Source of the DNA: Ignavibacteriaceae bacterium
GTDB taxonomy: Bacteria; Bacteroidota; Ignavibacteria; Ignavibacteriales; Ignavibacteriaceae
Reading direction: 5' to 3'
Assembly (NCBI GenBank): GCA_031292465.1
Contig: JARLHB010000079.1
Location: 1 to 10,676 of the forward strand
DNA: 10,676 nucleotides
The notes below the pieces were generated by a model. It saw only the letters and a program-made list of their open reading frames with translations. It ran no database searches and was not told the origin of the DNA. Numbering within the stretch: position 1 is the stretch's first letter; each line of letters opens with the position of its first letter. Made by a program: the position numbers and the translations under genes. Below are positions 1 through 5,952 of the stretch, piece by piece.

Positions 1-170
1 CGATTAATCGCGGTGTTAATAATGCAATTACTATTTTCCTTAACTGTTTCAACAGTTTACCACTCCGTGTACAAGAAGTTAATCAAAATATTTATCGCAT
101 AATTATTCATATAAAACTAATTTTCACACAGGCTCTTTACGGCGGGGGTTTATGTTAAAAATAAATTGTT

Positions 171-211
171 GGCTTTAGCCACATCATAACGGCTAAGATG
201 CGGCTAAAGCC
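171..211. repeat. Inverted repeat GGCTTTAGCC/GGCTAAAGCC
   Basis: Perfect 10-bp arms lie at 171-180 and 202-211, separated by 21 nt. The arm word GGCTAAAGCC recurs at 2774-2783 in another palindrome cluster, so it is probably part of a dispersed intergenic repeat family rather than a site private to this gene. Confidence 0.6.
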
Positions 212-235
212 CAGTATTTTGAATTCTTATTTTTT

Positions 236-253
236 CCCGACTTAAAAGTCGGG
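236..253. repeat. Short perfect hairpin downstream of the DUF5916 gene
   Basis: CCCGACTT (236-243) and AAGTCGGG (246-253) form an 8-bp palindromic hairpin. A T6 run precedes it on the plus strand, so on the minus strand, where the neighbouring gene would need a terminator, the stem is followed by A residues instead of U. I therefore call it a palindrome and not an intrinsic terminator. Confidence 0.5.
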
Positions 254-302
254 GCAATGTTATCAATAAAATAGTTCTGCAACATTCTCTGCAAGTAGGT
301 TG

Positions 303-326
303 GTTTCGCCGTACAATTTTGCGTAA
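303..326. repeat. Dispersed 24-bp repeat, copy 1
   Basis: This 24-bp stretch, beginning GTTTCGCCGTAC and ending TTTTGCGTAA, is identical to 6482-6505, more than 6 kb away. This copy ends 6 bp from the stop codon of the DUF5916 gene. In the other copy the GTTTCGCC end forms a hairpin with an upstream GGCGAAAC; here that partner is missing. Confidence 0.75.
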
Positions 327-332
327 TGCTAA

Positions 333-2510
333 TTAAAAATAATAGAGATATTTAATTTTAAATACGCCTGCCCTTAATGCTACGTGCATCTTTTGGGGAA
401 GAAGATTTCCAAGGGAATCATACTGGTCGCTTCTGTTATCTAATTCGTTATAGGCAAAATAAATCCAGCTTTTGGGGCGGAAATTGTAAGAGAACAGGAA
501 CCCGCTTATTATCTGCTCAAGATGATCTGTTGAAGTATCATACAGATTATCAACATAAATCCTTACATTCAGATCATTAACCGGAGTGATAGAAAGATAA
601 GGGCGCGCATCATAAGTAATATCTTCAACGCCGCCTGCGGGATTTCCTTCTATCCACATATTATAAGAAGTTCCCAATTGTAAAAAATTTCCTGCATTCC
701 ATTGAAAATCTAAGCCATGCCACATATAGAACGCCAGATAATCCCTGTTAAAGTTATAAGTTTTGGCATAACCGCCGTACAGATCACCGCTCCATTTTGA
801 GCCTATATTATAGTTGCTGCTATAATCAAATTCAAAATAATTGTACTTTATGCCATTATCTTTGGATTTACCTGCAATTAATGTAAGCTCATAACTCCAG
901 TTGTCTCTAAAAGACATATTAAAGTCTAGCACTGCGGAACGGTCTGTGTAATCCTCTATATGTTTATAATTTGTAACCACTCCGCCAAGAACAATAATCT
1001 GACTAATCCAGCCTTCATTAAAGTACCAGTTTGGCCCGGTAAGGGCAGTTACCTGCCATGTTCCTATCCAGGGAACATACCCAACCTGGTCAACATCAAA
1101 GTTATTGCCGATATATCTTGTACGGGCTAAAGTCCACCACTTATTCCCTGTAGAAACCAAACCAGATGAGAATGCATAATCACCTGAAGAATTTTTAATG
1201 GAACGCGCAAGCTGATATGACAACTGCCAGTCCGGCTGTCTGAATGCGCCGTCTATGTCTACAACGCCGTAAGTTGTATCTGCTGTTTGCTTTGCAACGA
1301 ACATACCTCCTATTAAAGCATTTTCAGAAAGCTTTGTTTTTATACGAGCTGCGCCGAAAACTGCCCTGGGTTCTGTTAAATGTGCAGTATCGTCCATGTA
1401 GCTTTTCTGATCTGTCGCGGCCAGGAATCCGGCATATTCCATATCTCCCACTCTGCCGAATGCTTTAGTCCCCAGCACCAGCGGCACTTCGCTGCCGTCT
1501 GCAAGTTTCTTCCCTATCCGTCTTGAATAAAATAATTCCAGGGGACTGTAAAATCCGGTGTTCCTTTCTTTGCCCGTAGCTGCAAAAACTTCATTGCCTT
1601 CTGTAAAAAACGGGCGGCGTTCATTATAGTAAGTTTCATACTGCGATATGTTAAACTGGTACGGATCGGCTTCTATCTGCGCAAAATCGGGATTTGCCGT
1701 AAAAAGAAATTTTAATGCAGGAGAAGGATTATACATTACATCAAGCCCGGCATTAGGATCAACTTTATATTTATTGTTTCCTTCATAATTGGCTTTTGCC
1801 AGCCCGACAGGATATATCTCCAGATTCAAGCCTTCTTCGGTAGGTTTAAAATCCTGGAAAACCAGTTCGCCGAATTTTGAAATTCTCTGCCCTTCATTTT
1901 TTTCATACCGGTTCCAATATAAATCTTCCGACTTAGAAGGAATCCACCTGTCAAAATCCAATCCCCATTTAGTTAAATCTTTATCATACTGAATTGATTT
2001 ATAAGGCACTTTTATTTCAGCAACCCAGCCCCAGTCATAAATTTTTGTTGCAGAGAACCATATCCCGTCCCAGTTATAATCGCGGGTGCGTGCATCATCT
2101 AAAAGCCTTGCATCGCCTTTAACGCCGGAAACACTCACAATAAATTTATAAGCGGTTTTTTTATCATGGAATGTATCAATCATAAAAGAGACATATTCCC
2201 CGGTGGTATTATCAAGAGTGCCTGTGAAAGGCTCTATAAATTTTTTATCTTCATAACAAATAATAAGGCAGTATAAAGCGTCATCGGTTGTTAATACCTT
2301 AGCTACAGTAGGCCATGTAGGTTTTTTGTCATAATAAGGGCCAAGCTGAAAATAATCCGTCGCAGAATCTGCCGTGCTCCATACAGGGTCAATTACACCA
2401 TCAATCTTTATATCCTGACTAACTTTTTTTAGAGTTAAACTTTTTCCGTTTGTCTGCGGCTTAATTACAACCGGAAGAGACATAATGATTAAAAAAAATA
2501 TTTTCGCCAT
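333..2510 (-). CDS. DUF5916 protein with N-terminal CBM9-like domain, probable outer-membrane beta-barrel
   Basis: This 725-aa protein starts with a hydrophobic stretch (residues 4-17) after a single lysine, consistent with a signal peptide. Residues about 28-220 resemble the CBM9-like sugar-binding fold, with the typical IDGVIDPVW entry (36-44). From about 250 onward it matches DUF5916: NPDFAQIEADP (273-283) and NERRPFFTEG (296-305) are the family hallmarks. The C-terminal half has alternating aromatic/polar strands and ends in phenylalanine, as outer-membrane barrels do. The family is common in Bacteroidota and relatives; its substrate is generally unknown, and carbohydrate handling at the outer membrane is inference. 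Length is near the family's usual 700-900 residues. The start has only a weak ribosome site (ACGGAAAT), but the signal peptide supports it. It is a single gene with no operon partner in the window. Confidence 0.85.
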   Translation of the reverse strand: MAKIFFLIIMSLPVVIKPQTNGKSLTLKKVSQDIKIDGVIDPVWSTADSATDYFQLGPYYDKKPTWPTVAKVLTTDDALYCLIICYEDKKFIEPFTGTLDNTTGEYVSFMIDTFHDKKTAYKFIVSVSGVKGDARLLDDARTRDYNWDGIWFSATKIYDWGWVAEIKVPYKSIQYDKDLTKWGLDFDRWIPSKSEDLYWNRYEKNEGQRISKFGELVFQDFKPTEEGLNLEIYPVGLAKANYEGNNKYKVDPNAGLDVMYNPSPALKFLFTANPDFAQIEADPYQFNISQYETYYNERRPFFTEGNEVFAATGKERNTGFYSPLELFYSRRIGKKLADGSEVPLVLGTKAFGRVGDMEYAGFLAATDQKSYMDDTAHLTEPRAVFGAARIKTKLSENALIGGMFVAKQTADTTYGVVDIDGAFRQPDWQLSYQLARSIKNSSGDYAFSSGLVSTGNKWWTLARTRYIGNNFDVDQVGYVPWIGTWQVTALTGPNWYFNEGWISQIIVLGGVVTNYKHIEDYTDRSAVLDFNMSFRDNWSYELTLIAGKSKDNGIKYNYFEFDYSSNYNIGSKWSGDLYGGYAKTYNFNRDYLAFYMWHGLDFQWNAGNFLQLGTSYNMWIEGNPAGGVEDITYDARPYLSITPVNDLNVRIYVDNLYDTSTDHLEQIISGFLFSYNFRPKSWIYFAYNELDNRSDQYDSLGNLLPQKMHVALRAGVFKIKYLYYF

Positions 2511-2844
2511 CTACAATTTCCGTTTCTTCAATTCATCATTTTATATGTATGACTAAATATTAATAACTATAGTTACACATAACTAAGACTTAAAAATTAT
2601 TATTTGATTCCGCAGCAGCAATATTTATATAATATTCCTGAAATATCTTTTGTTTTTGATAAACGGAGTTTCTCCCAATTAAGTGGCAGGATACTATGAT
2701 ATTTATAATTAGATAATGGAAATAATTTAGGAGTGAATAATATTAAGAGATTACGAACATTTTTACCACCCCCGGCTAAAGCCTAAGGCTGATCAGCCTC
2801 TGGCCGAAAAGCCGCTCCCATCCTCCGAAGAAGTCCTTCGGACT
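2511..2844. other. Gene-free region with a palindrome cluster
   Basis: No gene is seen. The first 250 bases are AT-rich and would hold the promoter of the minus-strand DUF5916 gene, but I find no clear TAnnTTTG box there. From about 2769 the composition changes to GC-richer palindromes: GGCTAAAGCC (2774-2783), the perfect 14-bp palindrome AGGCTGATCAGCCT (2786-2799), and a CCGAAG/CTTCGG hairpin just before the MITE. These look like dispersed intergenic repeats. Confidence 0.55.
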
Positions 2845-3194
2845 TATTAAGGACATATGCGTCAACCTAATTATAGAATTTCCTGTTTCGCCTCGCTGAG
2901 GCTCCTGGTTTTTGAGGTTTAATTTTTTCTACTAATGTGTCGCTGCTCTGCAGCTTTTTGTTATCGCATTACTTTGATTCTTTCATCATTATAAAAAGTA
3001 TTACTTGAAAATATTTTCCTAAGCCGCTTAGCGGCGAAACGTTAGTAGTTATAATACAATCAGACATTACAGAACCGAGTAGCGGTGAAACAGGATTACC
3101 AGTACAAACAGGAATCTCATATTTGTAATCTATTAAGTTAAAATATCTTTAAGCTATAATTTTGTCCATTAAGTTGACGCCTATGTTATTAAGG
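2845..3194. mobile_element. MITE-like non-autonomous element with 8-bp target duplication
   Basis: A 334-bp segment (2853-3186) is bounded by terminal inverted repeats that match at 17 of 19 positions: ACATATGCGTCAACCTAAT on the left (2853-2871) and, read on the other strand, ACATAGGCGTCAACTTAAT on the right (3168-3186). Directly outside both ends lies the same octamer TATTAAGG (2845-2852 and 3187-3194), the expected target-site duplication. There is no transposase ORF, so it would have to be moved in trans. Inside are hairpins attached to GTTTC/GAAAC at 2885-2902, 3023-3040 and 3074-3091. The transposase family is not identifiable from these ends alone; an 8-bp duplication is compatible with several IS families (for example ISL3, ISAs1, IS256). 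Confidence 0.8.
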
Positions 3195-3356
3195 AGGGGA
3201 ATATCTCAAAGGGATGCCTTTGGCAAGGGGAGGTCGAAGTAAGCAAAATATTTATGCAATTTAAATTCAATTCACAGGAAAAATATATATTCTTTTAAAA
3301 CTGCCTGAACTCAACAATGTCCGATCTTTGAATCTTTTAATTTTTCAATCTTTAAA
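3195..3356. other. Gene-free spacer between MITE and mnmA
   Basis: No coding sequence is seen. The first 40 bases (GGGATGCCTTTGGCAAGGGG and flanks) probably continue the repeat sequence into which the MITE inserted. The remainder, up to the mnmA stop codon, is AT-rich and contains no strong terminator that I can see. Confidence 0.5.
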
Positions 3357-4406
3357 TTATAGTATCACCCCGGCGCCGAGGCATAAATTATCCCGGTAAA
3401 AGACTGCAAATTGTCCGGATGCAATTCCCTGGTCGGGCTTATCTAATTTTACAACTGCCTCATCTTCATTTATAAAATCCAATGTACAGTTGAACATTCT
3501 TGCACCGTGCCTTATCTTAACTTTAAGATTATCTGTTGCAGGCTGCTCTTCCAGTATCCAGTTAAATTTACCAACTGAAAAAGTATCCTTTTCCCGTTTT
3601 GAATGATCTTCCCGTGAAATAAAAATAATATTTTCCTTAACGTCTTTTTTTACTACATACCACGGTCCGCCGGACAGGCCCAGCCCTGACCTCTGCCCGA
3701 TTGTATAAAAGTAATACCCGTTGTGCTGCCCCATCTTTTTGCCGGTATCAATATCGACTATATCTCCCTTAATTTCGCCGAGATGATGCTTGATAAATTC
3801 ATCAAATTTAATTTGGCCAAGAAAGCATATACCCTGGCTGTCCCGTCTGTCCATAGTCGGCAATTGATACTTATGTGCAAGCTTTCTTACCTCGCTTTTA
3901 GGAAATTCACCAATTGGGAATAATGCCCTTGATAACTGCGGCTGTGTTAAATAAGCTAAAAAGTACGTCTGATCTTTTATGGGATCTGGAGACATAGTTA
4001 ATTCATATTTATTATTGTTCAGTTTAACATTTGCGTAATGGCCGCTTGCTACTTTTTCAAAGGAAGGGTCTATCTTATCATAAAACTGCCCGAACTTAAT
4101 AAGGCTGTTGCAGAAGATATCCGGGTTCGGGGTTCTGCCTTCTTTAATTTCAGAAATAGTATAAGTAACTACAGTTTCCCAGTATTCAGTCTGCAAAGGA
4201 ACAACTTCGATATGAACACCGGCCTGCTCGCAAACGCCACGGGCATATCTCAAATCCTCTTCCCACGGGCATTCCCCTAGAAAGGAAAATTCATCCTGCA
4301 GCCAGATTTTTAAATAAAACGCCGTAACATCGTGTCCCTGATCTTTTAACAACCGCAATGCAACGGAACTGTCCACCCCTCCTGATAATAAAACTGCTAT
4401 CTTCAT
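3357..4406 (-). CDS. mnmA: tRNA-uridine 2-sulfurtransferase MnmA
   Basis: MnmA is the cytoplasmic enzyme that puts sulfur on C2 of the wobble uridine (U34) of Lys, Glu and Gln tRNAs, using ATP to adenylate the base. At 349 aa it is slightly shorter than the usual 360-380. The PP-loop SGGVDSS sits at residues 8-14. D96 and C99 in NPDIFC and C194 in QGICFLG correspond to the conserved Asp/Cys/Cys set (E. coli D99, C102, C199) for catalysis or cluster binding. YTIGQRSGLGLSGGPWYV (234-251) marks the C-terminal tRNA-binding part. CPWEEDLRYARGVC (46-59) is a further conserved-looking Cys pair. No good Shine-Dalgarno precedes the ATG. A TATTTTTG box at 4448-4441 (minus) could be a -7 element but lacks a matching TTG. 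Its 5' end is copied as a fossil at 5163-5350. Confidence 0.95.
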   Translation of the reverse strand: MKIAVLLSGGVDSSVALRLLKDQGHDVTAFYLKIWLQDEFSFLGECPWEEDLRYARGVCEQAGVHIEVVPLQTEYWETVVTYTISEIKEGRTPNPDIFCNSLIKFGQFYDKIDPSFEKVASGHYANVKLNNNKYELTMSPDPIKDQTYFLAYLTQPQLSRALFPIGEFPKSEVRKLAHKYQLPTMDRRDSQGICFLGQIKFDEFIKHHLGEIKGDIVDIDTGKKMGQHNGYYFYTIGQRSGLGLSGGPWYVVKKDVKENIIFISREDHSKREKDTFSVGKFNWILEEQPATDNLKVKIRHGARMFNCTLDFINEDEAVVKLDKPDQGIASGQFAVFYRDNLCLGAGVIL

Positions 4407-4485
4407 CTGCCAATCTTCAAATATTAGAATAAATACTGTACAAAAATAAGCAAGAATGGAGTAAATTCTTAGTCAGGGCCCCGGC

Positions 4486-4520
4486 TTGATTATACGTGCG
4501 GAATTACGTACGTTTGTACT
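4486..4520 (+). promoter_or_regulatory. Candidate promoter/operator of the toxin-antitoxin operon
   Basis: TTG (4486-4488), a 20-bp spacer and TACGTTTG (4509-4516) fit the Bacteroidota promoter form TTG/TAnnTTTG and would start transcription about 20 bp before the antitoxin ATG. The -7 box overlaps the perfect palindrome ACGTACGT (4506-4513) and TTGTACT (4514-4520). The latter is one base from the TTGTACA core bound by YefM-type antitoxins, so autorepression here is plausible but unproven. Confidence 0.4.
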
Positions 4521-4541
4521 ATTAAACAAAGAGATGAACAG

Positions 4542-4781
4542 ATGAGAACAATATCAGTAACAAATGCCCGTAAAGATTTGTACAACCTTATAAAAGAGAC
4601 CGCTACAGCCAGCGAACCGGTTCATATTACGGGAAAGAACCAGAATGCAGTTTTAATATCTGAAGAAGACTGGAATTCCATACAGGAAACTCTGTTTTTA
4701 CTGTCGATACCTGGTATGAGAGAATCAATTATAGAGGCAAAGAACACCCCGCTTGAAGAACGCCTGGATCATCTAACATGA
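4542..4781 (+). CDS. yefM: Type II antitoxin, Phd/YefM family
   Basis: This 79-aa protein opens MRTISVTNARKDLYNLI, the characteristic YefM/Phd N-terminus that forms the dimeric DNA-binding fold, followed by HITGKNQNAVLISEEDWNSI (28-47). The C-terminal 30 residues should be the flexible toxin-neutralising tail. In this family the antitoxin represses its own operon, alone and more strongly with the toxin. An ATG at 4533 is closed at once by a TGA, so 4542 is the start. No strong Shine-Dalgarno is seen. The stop overlaps the toxin start (ATGA), indicating translational coupling. Confidence 0.93.
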   Translation: MRTISVTNARKDLYNLIKETATASEPVHITGKNQNAVLISEEDWNSIQETLFLLSIPGMRESIIEAKNTPLEERLDHLT

Positions 4782-5041
4782 CGTGGAAACTAACCTATTC
4801 AAAACAAGCAAATAAAGATTATCAAAAAATCAAGAAAACCAGACTCGATAAACAAGTATCTGAATTATTAGATATATTACAAAAAAATCCCTTCCGGAAT
4901 CCACCAGGTTTTGAAAAGTTACTTGGAGACTTGGAAGGAATATATTCAAGAAGAATCAATATCCAGCACCGATTAATATATGAAGTTGATATTAAGACTA
5001 AAACTGTGTATGTAATCCGGATGTGGACACACTACGAATAG
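4778..5041 (+). CDS. yoeB: Type II toxin, YoeB family mRNA endoribonuclease
   Basis: This 87-aa protein of the RelE/YoeB fold cleaves mRNA in the ribosomal A site when released from its antitoxin. E46, R65 and H85 align with the E. coli YoeB catalytic residues E46, R65 and H83, and YSRRINIQHRLIYEV (56-70) plus the terminal MWTHYE are family signatures. All key residues are present, so the toxin is probably active. The start codon overlaps the antitoxin stop by 4 bp. A second, diverged toxin tail lies 15 bp downstream (5057-5143). The pair sits between mnmA and a decayed mnmA fragment, suggesting that it arrived with, or took part in, a local rearrangement. Confidence 0.93.
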   Translation: MTWKLTYSKQANKDYQKIKKTRLDKQVSELLDILQKNPFRNPPGFEKLLGDLEGIYSRRINIQHRLIYEVDIKTKTVYVIRMWTHYE

Positions 5042-5056
5042 TCGATTTTAACATGA

Positions 5057-5143
5057 ATAAACAATCGGCACAGATTAGTTTACTGCGTTGAAAAAGAGAT
5101 TAAGGTTGTTGTTGTAGTAAGGATGTGGACTCACTATCAGTAA
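5057..5143 (+). pseudogene. Remnant of a second yoeB toxin gene (C-terminal tail)
   Basis: In one open frame this codes for INNRHRLVYCVEKEIKVVVV, then VRMWTHYQ and a TAA stop. It aligns to the last 28 residues of the intact toxin (INIQHRLIYEV...VIRMWTHYE), keeping the catalytic Arg and His. There is no start and no N-terminal two-thirds; an in-frame TGA stands just upstream. It differs too much from the intact copy to be a very recent duplicate, so it is the tail of another yoeB allele or paralogue. Confidence 0.8.
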
Positions 5144-5162
5144 AGTAAAAATGAATTTATTT

Positions 5163-5350
5163 ATTCCCGGGGACATTCTCCCAAAAAGGAAAATTCATCC
5201 TGCCGCCAGATTTTAGAATAAAATTCCGTTACATCATGTCTCTTATCCTTTAATAACCGCAACGGAACTGTTAATCCCTCGTAATAATAATACTGCTATT
5301 ATTAAATAATATGATAAGTGCTATACAAAAAGAAGCAAGAATAAAATAAG
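5163..5350 (-). pseudogene. Decayed copy of the mnmA 5' end
   Basis: The sequence aligns with 4259-4465, the first 45-50 codons of mnmA plus about 60 bp upstream; for example AAGGAAAATTCATCCTGC is shared exactly. The copy is broken: the start codon is lost (TTCATC replaced by TTATTA), a 5-bp deletion and other indels disrupt the PP-loop region, and CPWEE has become CPRE followed by a stop. A short stretch still reads in frame (DEFSFLGECP). It lies directly after the yoeB tail remnant and keeps the orientation of the parent gene. Confidence 0.85.
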
Positions 5351-5431
5351 TTTTTAGTTAGTTGATATATTCTGAAACCAGATAACAAATATATAATTTT
5401 TGTTGTGCAGGATAAAAACCACACCCCGCAT

Positions 5432-5671
5432 CTATTCCAACGATGACGATAAGGGCGGAGTTTGGCGTAATTTTGCTAATTGAGTTTGAATCTTGTCCTC
5501 CTCCCAATACAATTCGGATAGGAACGCCCGATAAGTTCGAATAATGACTTTAGAAGGAAGAAATTTATCTTGTGTTAATGTATCGATTTCTTGTTCAGAC
5601 TCAGCTTTGTTTACAGAATAATAAGCCGCCGTCAAATTACTTGCGACGATGCGAAGAGTATTTTCGTCCAT
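5432..5671 (-). CDS. Small protein of unknown function downstream of a structured RNA
   Basis: This 79-aa protein starts MDENTLRIVASNLTAAYYSV, with acidic and basic residues spread over likely helices (4-32, 40-70) and a Ser/Pro-rich end (TPPLSSSLE). It has no signal peptide, membrane segment or motif I can name. GGG in AAAGGG, 6 nt before the ATG, is a fair ribosome site. The start lies 41 nt after the closing stem of the structured RNA at 5713-5899, on the same strand, so the two are likely co-transcribed, with the RNA as its 5' leader or a partner. The composition looks like a real protein, not a shadow of another gene. No RT, transposase or other enzyme lies next to it. Confidence 0.6.
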   Translation of the reverse strand: MDENTLRIVASNLTAAYYSVNKAESEQEIDTLTQDKFLPSKVIIRTYRAFLSELYWEEDKIQTQLAKLRQTPPLSSSLE

Positions 5672-5712
5672 AATCAGCCCTTTATTGATAGTATTTGAAA
5701 TATTGTAATCAA

Positions 5713-5899
5713 TGAGGGAGGCGCGGCAAACCTAACTTACGGTAGTCACCCCTAAGATAGCAAGCAATTGTCGCGCATTTCCCTTGATAACAAAGTCCTA
5801 AATACGGGGACCGTAATATCCGAAGTGACTGGCTTCAGAGATTACCAATTTTCTCAATAGTTGAGAAAGAAAGAAGTTATCAAAGACGCGCCTCCCTCA
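5713..5899 (-). ncRNA. Unassigned pseudoknotted structured RNA
   Basis: The ends pair perfectly over 13 bp (TGAGGGAGGCGCG at 5713-5725 with 5887-5899). Inside, four further elements are visible: P2, TTGATAAC (5784-5791) with 5876-5883; P3, 11 bp, 5737-5743 plus 5749-5752 with 5806-5816, leaving a 5-nt bulge at 5744-5748; hairpin H1 (5850-5868, 8 bp); and hairpin H2 (5820-5838, 6 bp). P2 and P3 cross, forming a pseudoknot, and the P3 bulge is complementary to the H2 loop (AGTCA/TGACT). H2 and a small hairpin at 5760-5774 are fully paired only on the minus strand, where G-U pairs replace A-C mismatches, so I assign that strand. I do not recognise the family. The order of crossing helices recalls group I introns, but I see none of their P7/G-site consensus. 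Confidence 0.7.
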
Positions 5900-5915
5900 A
5901 AAGTTTAGCTAACAT
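5880..5915 (-). CDS. Possible 11-codon leader ORF MLAKLLREARL
   Basis: The minus strand has AGGAGG (5921-5926), 5 nt before an ATG at 5915, one of the best Shine-Dalgarno matches in the window. The ORF reads MLAKLLREARL and stops at TGA (5880-5882). It covers the 5' half of the closing stem and the start of P2 of the structured RNA, so a translating ribosome would block both helices. This could be a regulatory leader peptide. Alternatively it is the start of a broken gene: LLREARL resembles the N-terminus of XRE-type regulators. I cannot choose between these. Confidence 0.4.
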   Translation of the reverse strand: MLAKLLREARL

Positions 5916-5923
5916 ATTAGCCT

Positions 5924-5952
5924 CCTTCTGAGAGAAATTGGTCCCTCAAAGG
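5924..5952 (-). promoter_or_regulatory. Leader hairpin ahead of the small ORF and structured RNA
   Basis: On the minus strand 5942-5952 pairs with 5924-5935 through 11 base pairs (two are G-U) with one bulged A and the six-base loop CCAATT. The 3' arm overlaps the start of the AAGGAGG ribosome site, so the stem could limit access to it. The loop is complementary to AATTGG in the structured RNA (5845-5850), a possible but weakly supported loop contact. Confidence 0.4.

Larger units (their letters stand above)
1..332. other. Gene-free region with palindromes
   Basis: No convincing coding region is seen on either strand. The stretch lies beyond the stop codon of the minus-strand DUF5916 gene. 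It holds an inverted repeat at 171-211, a compact hairpin at 236-253 and one copy of a dispersed 24-bp repeat at 303-326, each listed separately. The rest is AT-rich and featureless to me. Confidence 0.7.

Noticed and set aside
236..253. Terminator of the DUF5916 gene
   Set aside because: The T run lies on the wrong side of the stem for minus-strand transcription.
2564..2575. TAACTATAGTTA palindrome as an operator upstream of the DUF5916 gene
   Set aside because: It is a 12-bp AT-rich palindrome in an AT-rich region with no known regulator match; the chance level is too high.
5713..5899. Simple MITE defined by 13-bp inverted ends
   Set aside because: No target duplication flanks the ends, and the interior contains crossing helices and strand-specific wobble pairs that a bare MITE would not need. 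The RNA reading explains more, though a mobile RNA element is not excluded.
5713..5899. Retron msr-msd
   Set aside because: The terminal inverted repeat suggested it, but no reverse transcriptase lies on either side and the expected branch-point context near the 5' stem is not seen.
5713..5899. Group I intron
   Set aside because: The helix order (crossing helices with a hairpin between) is similar, but no P7 G-binding consensus or P4-P6 pairing was found, and no interrupted exons could be joined convincingly.
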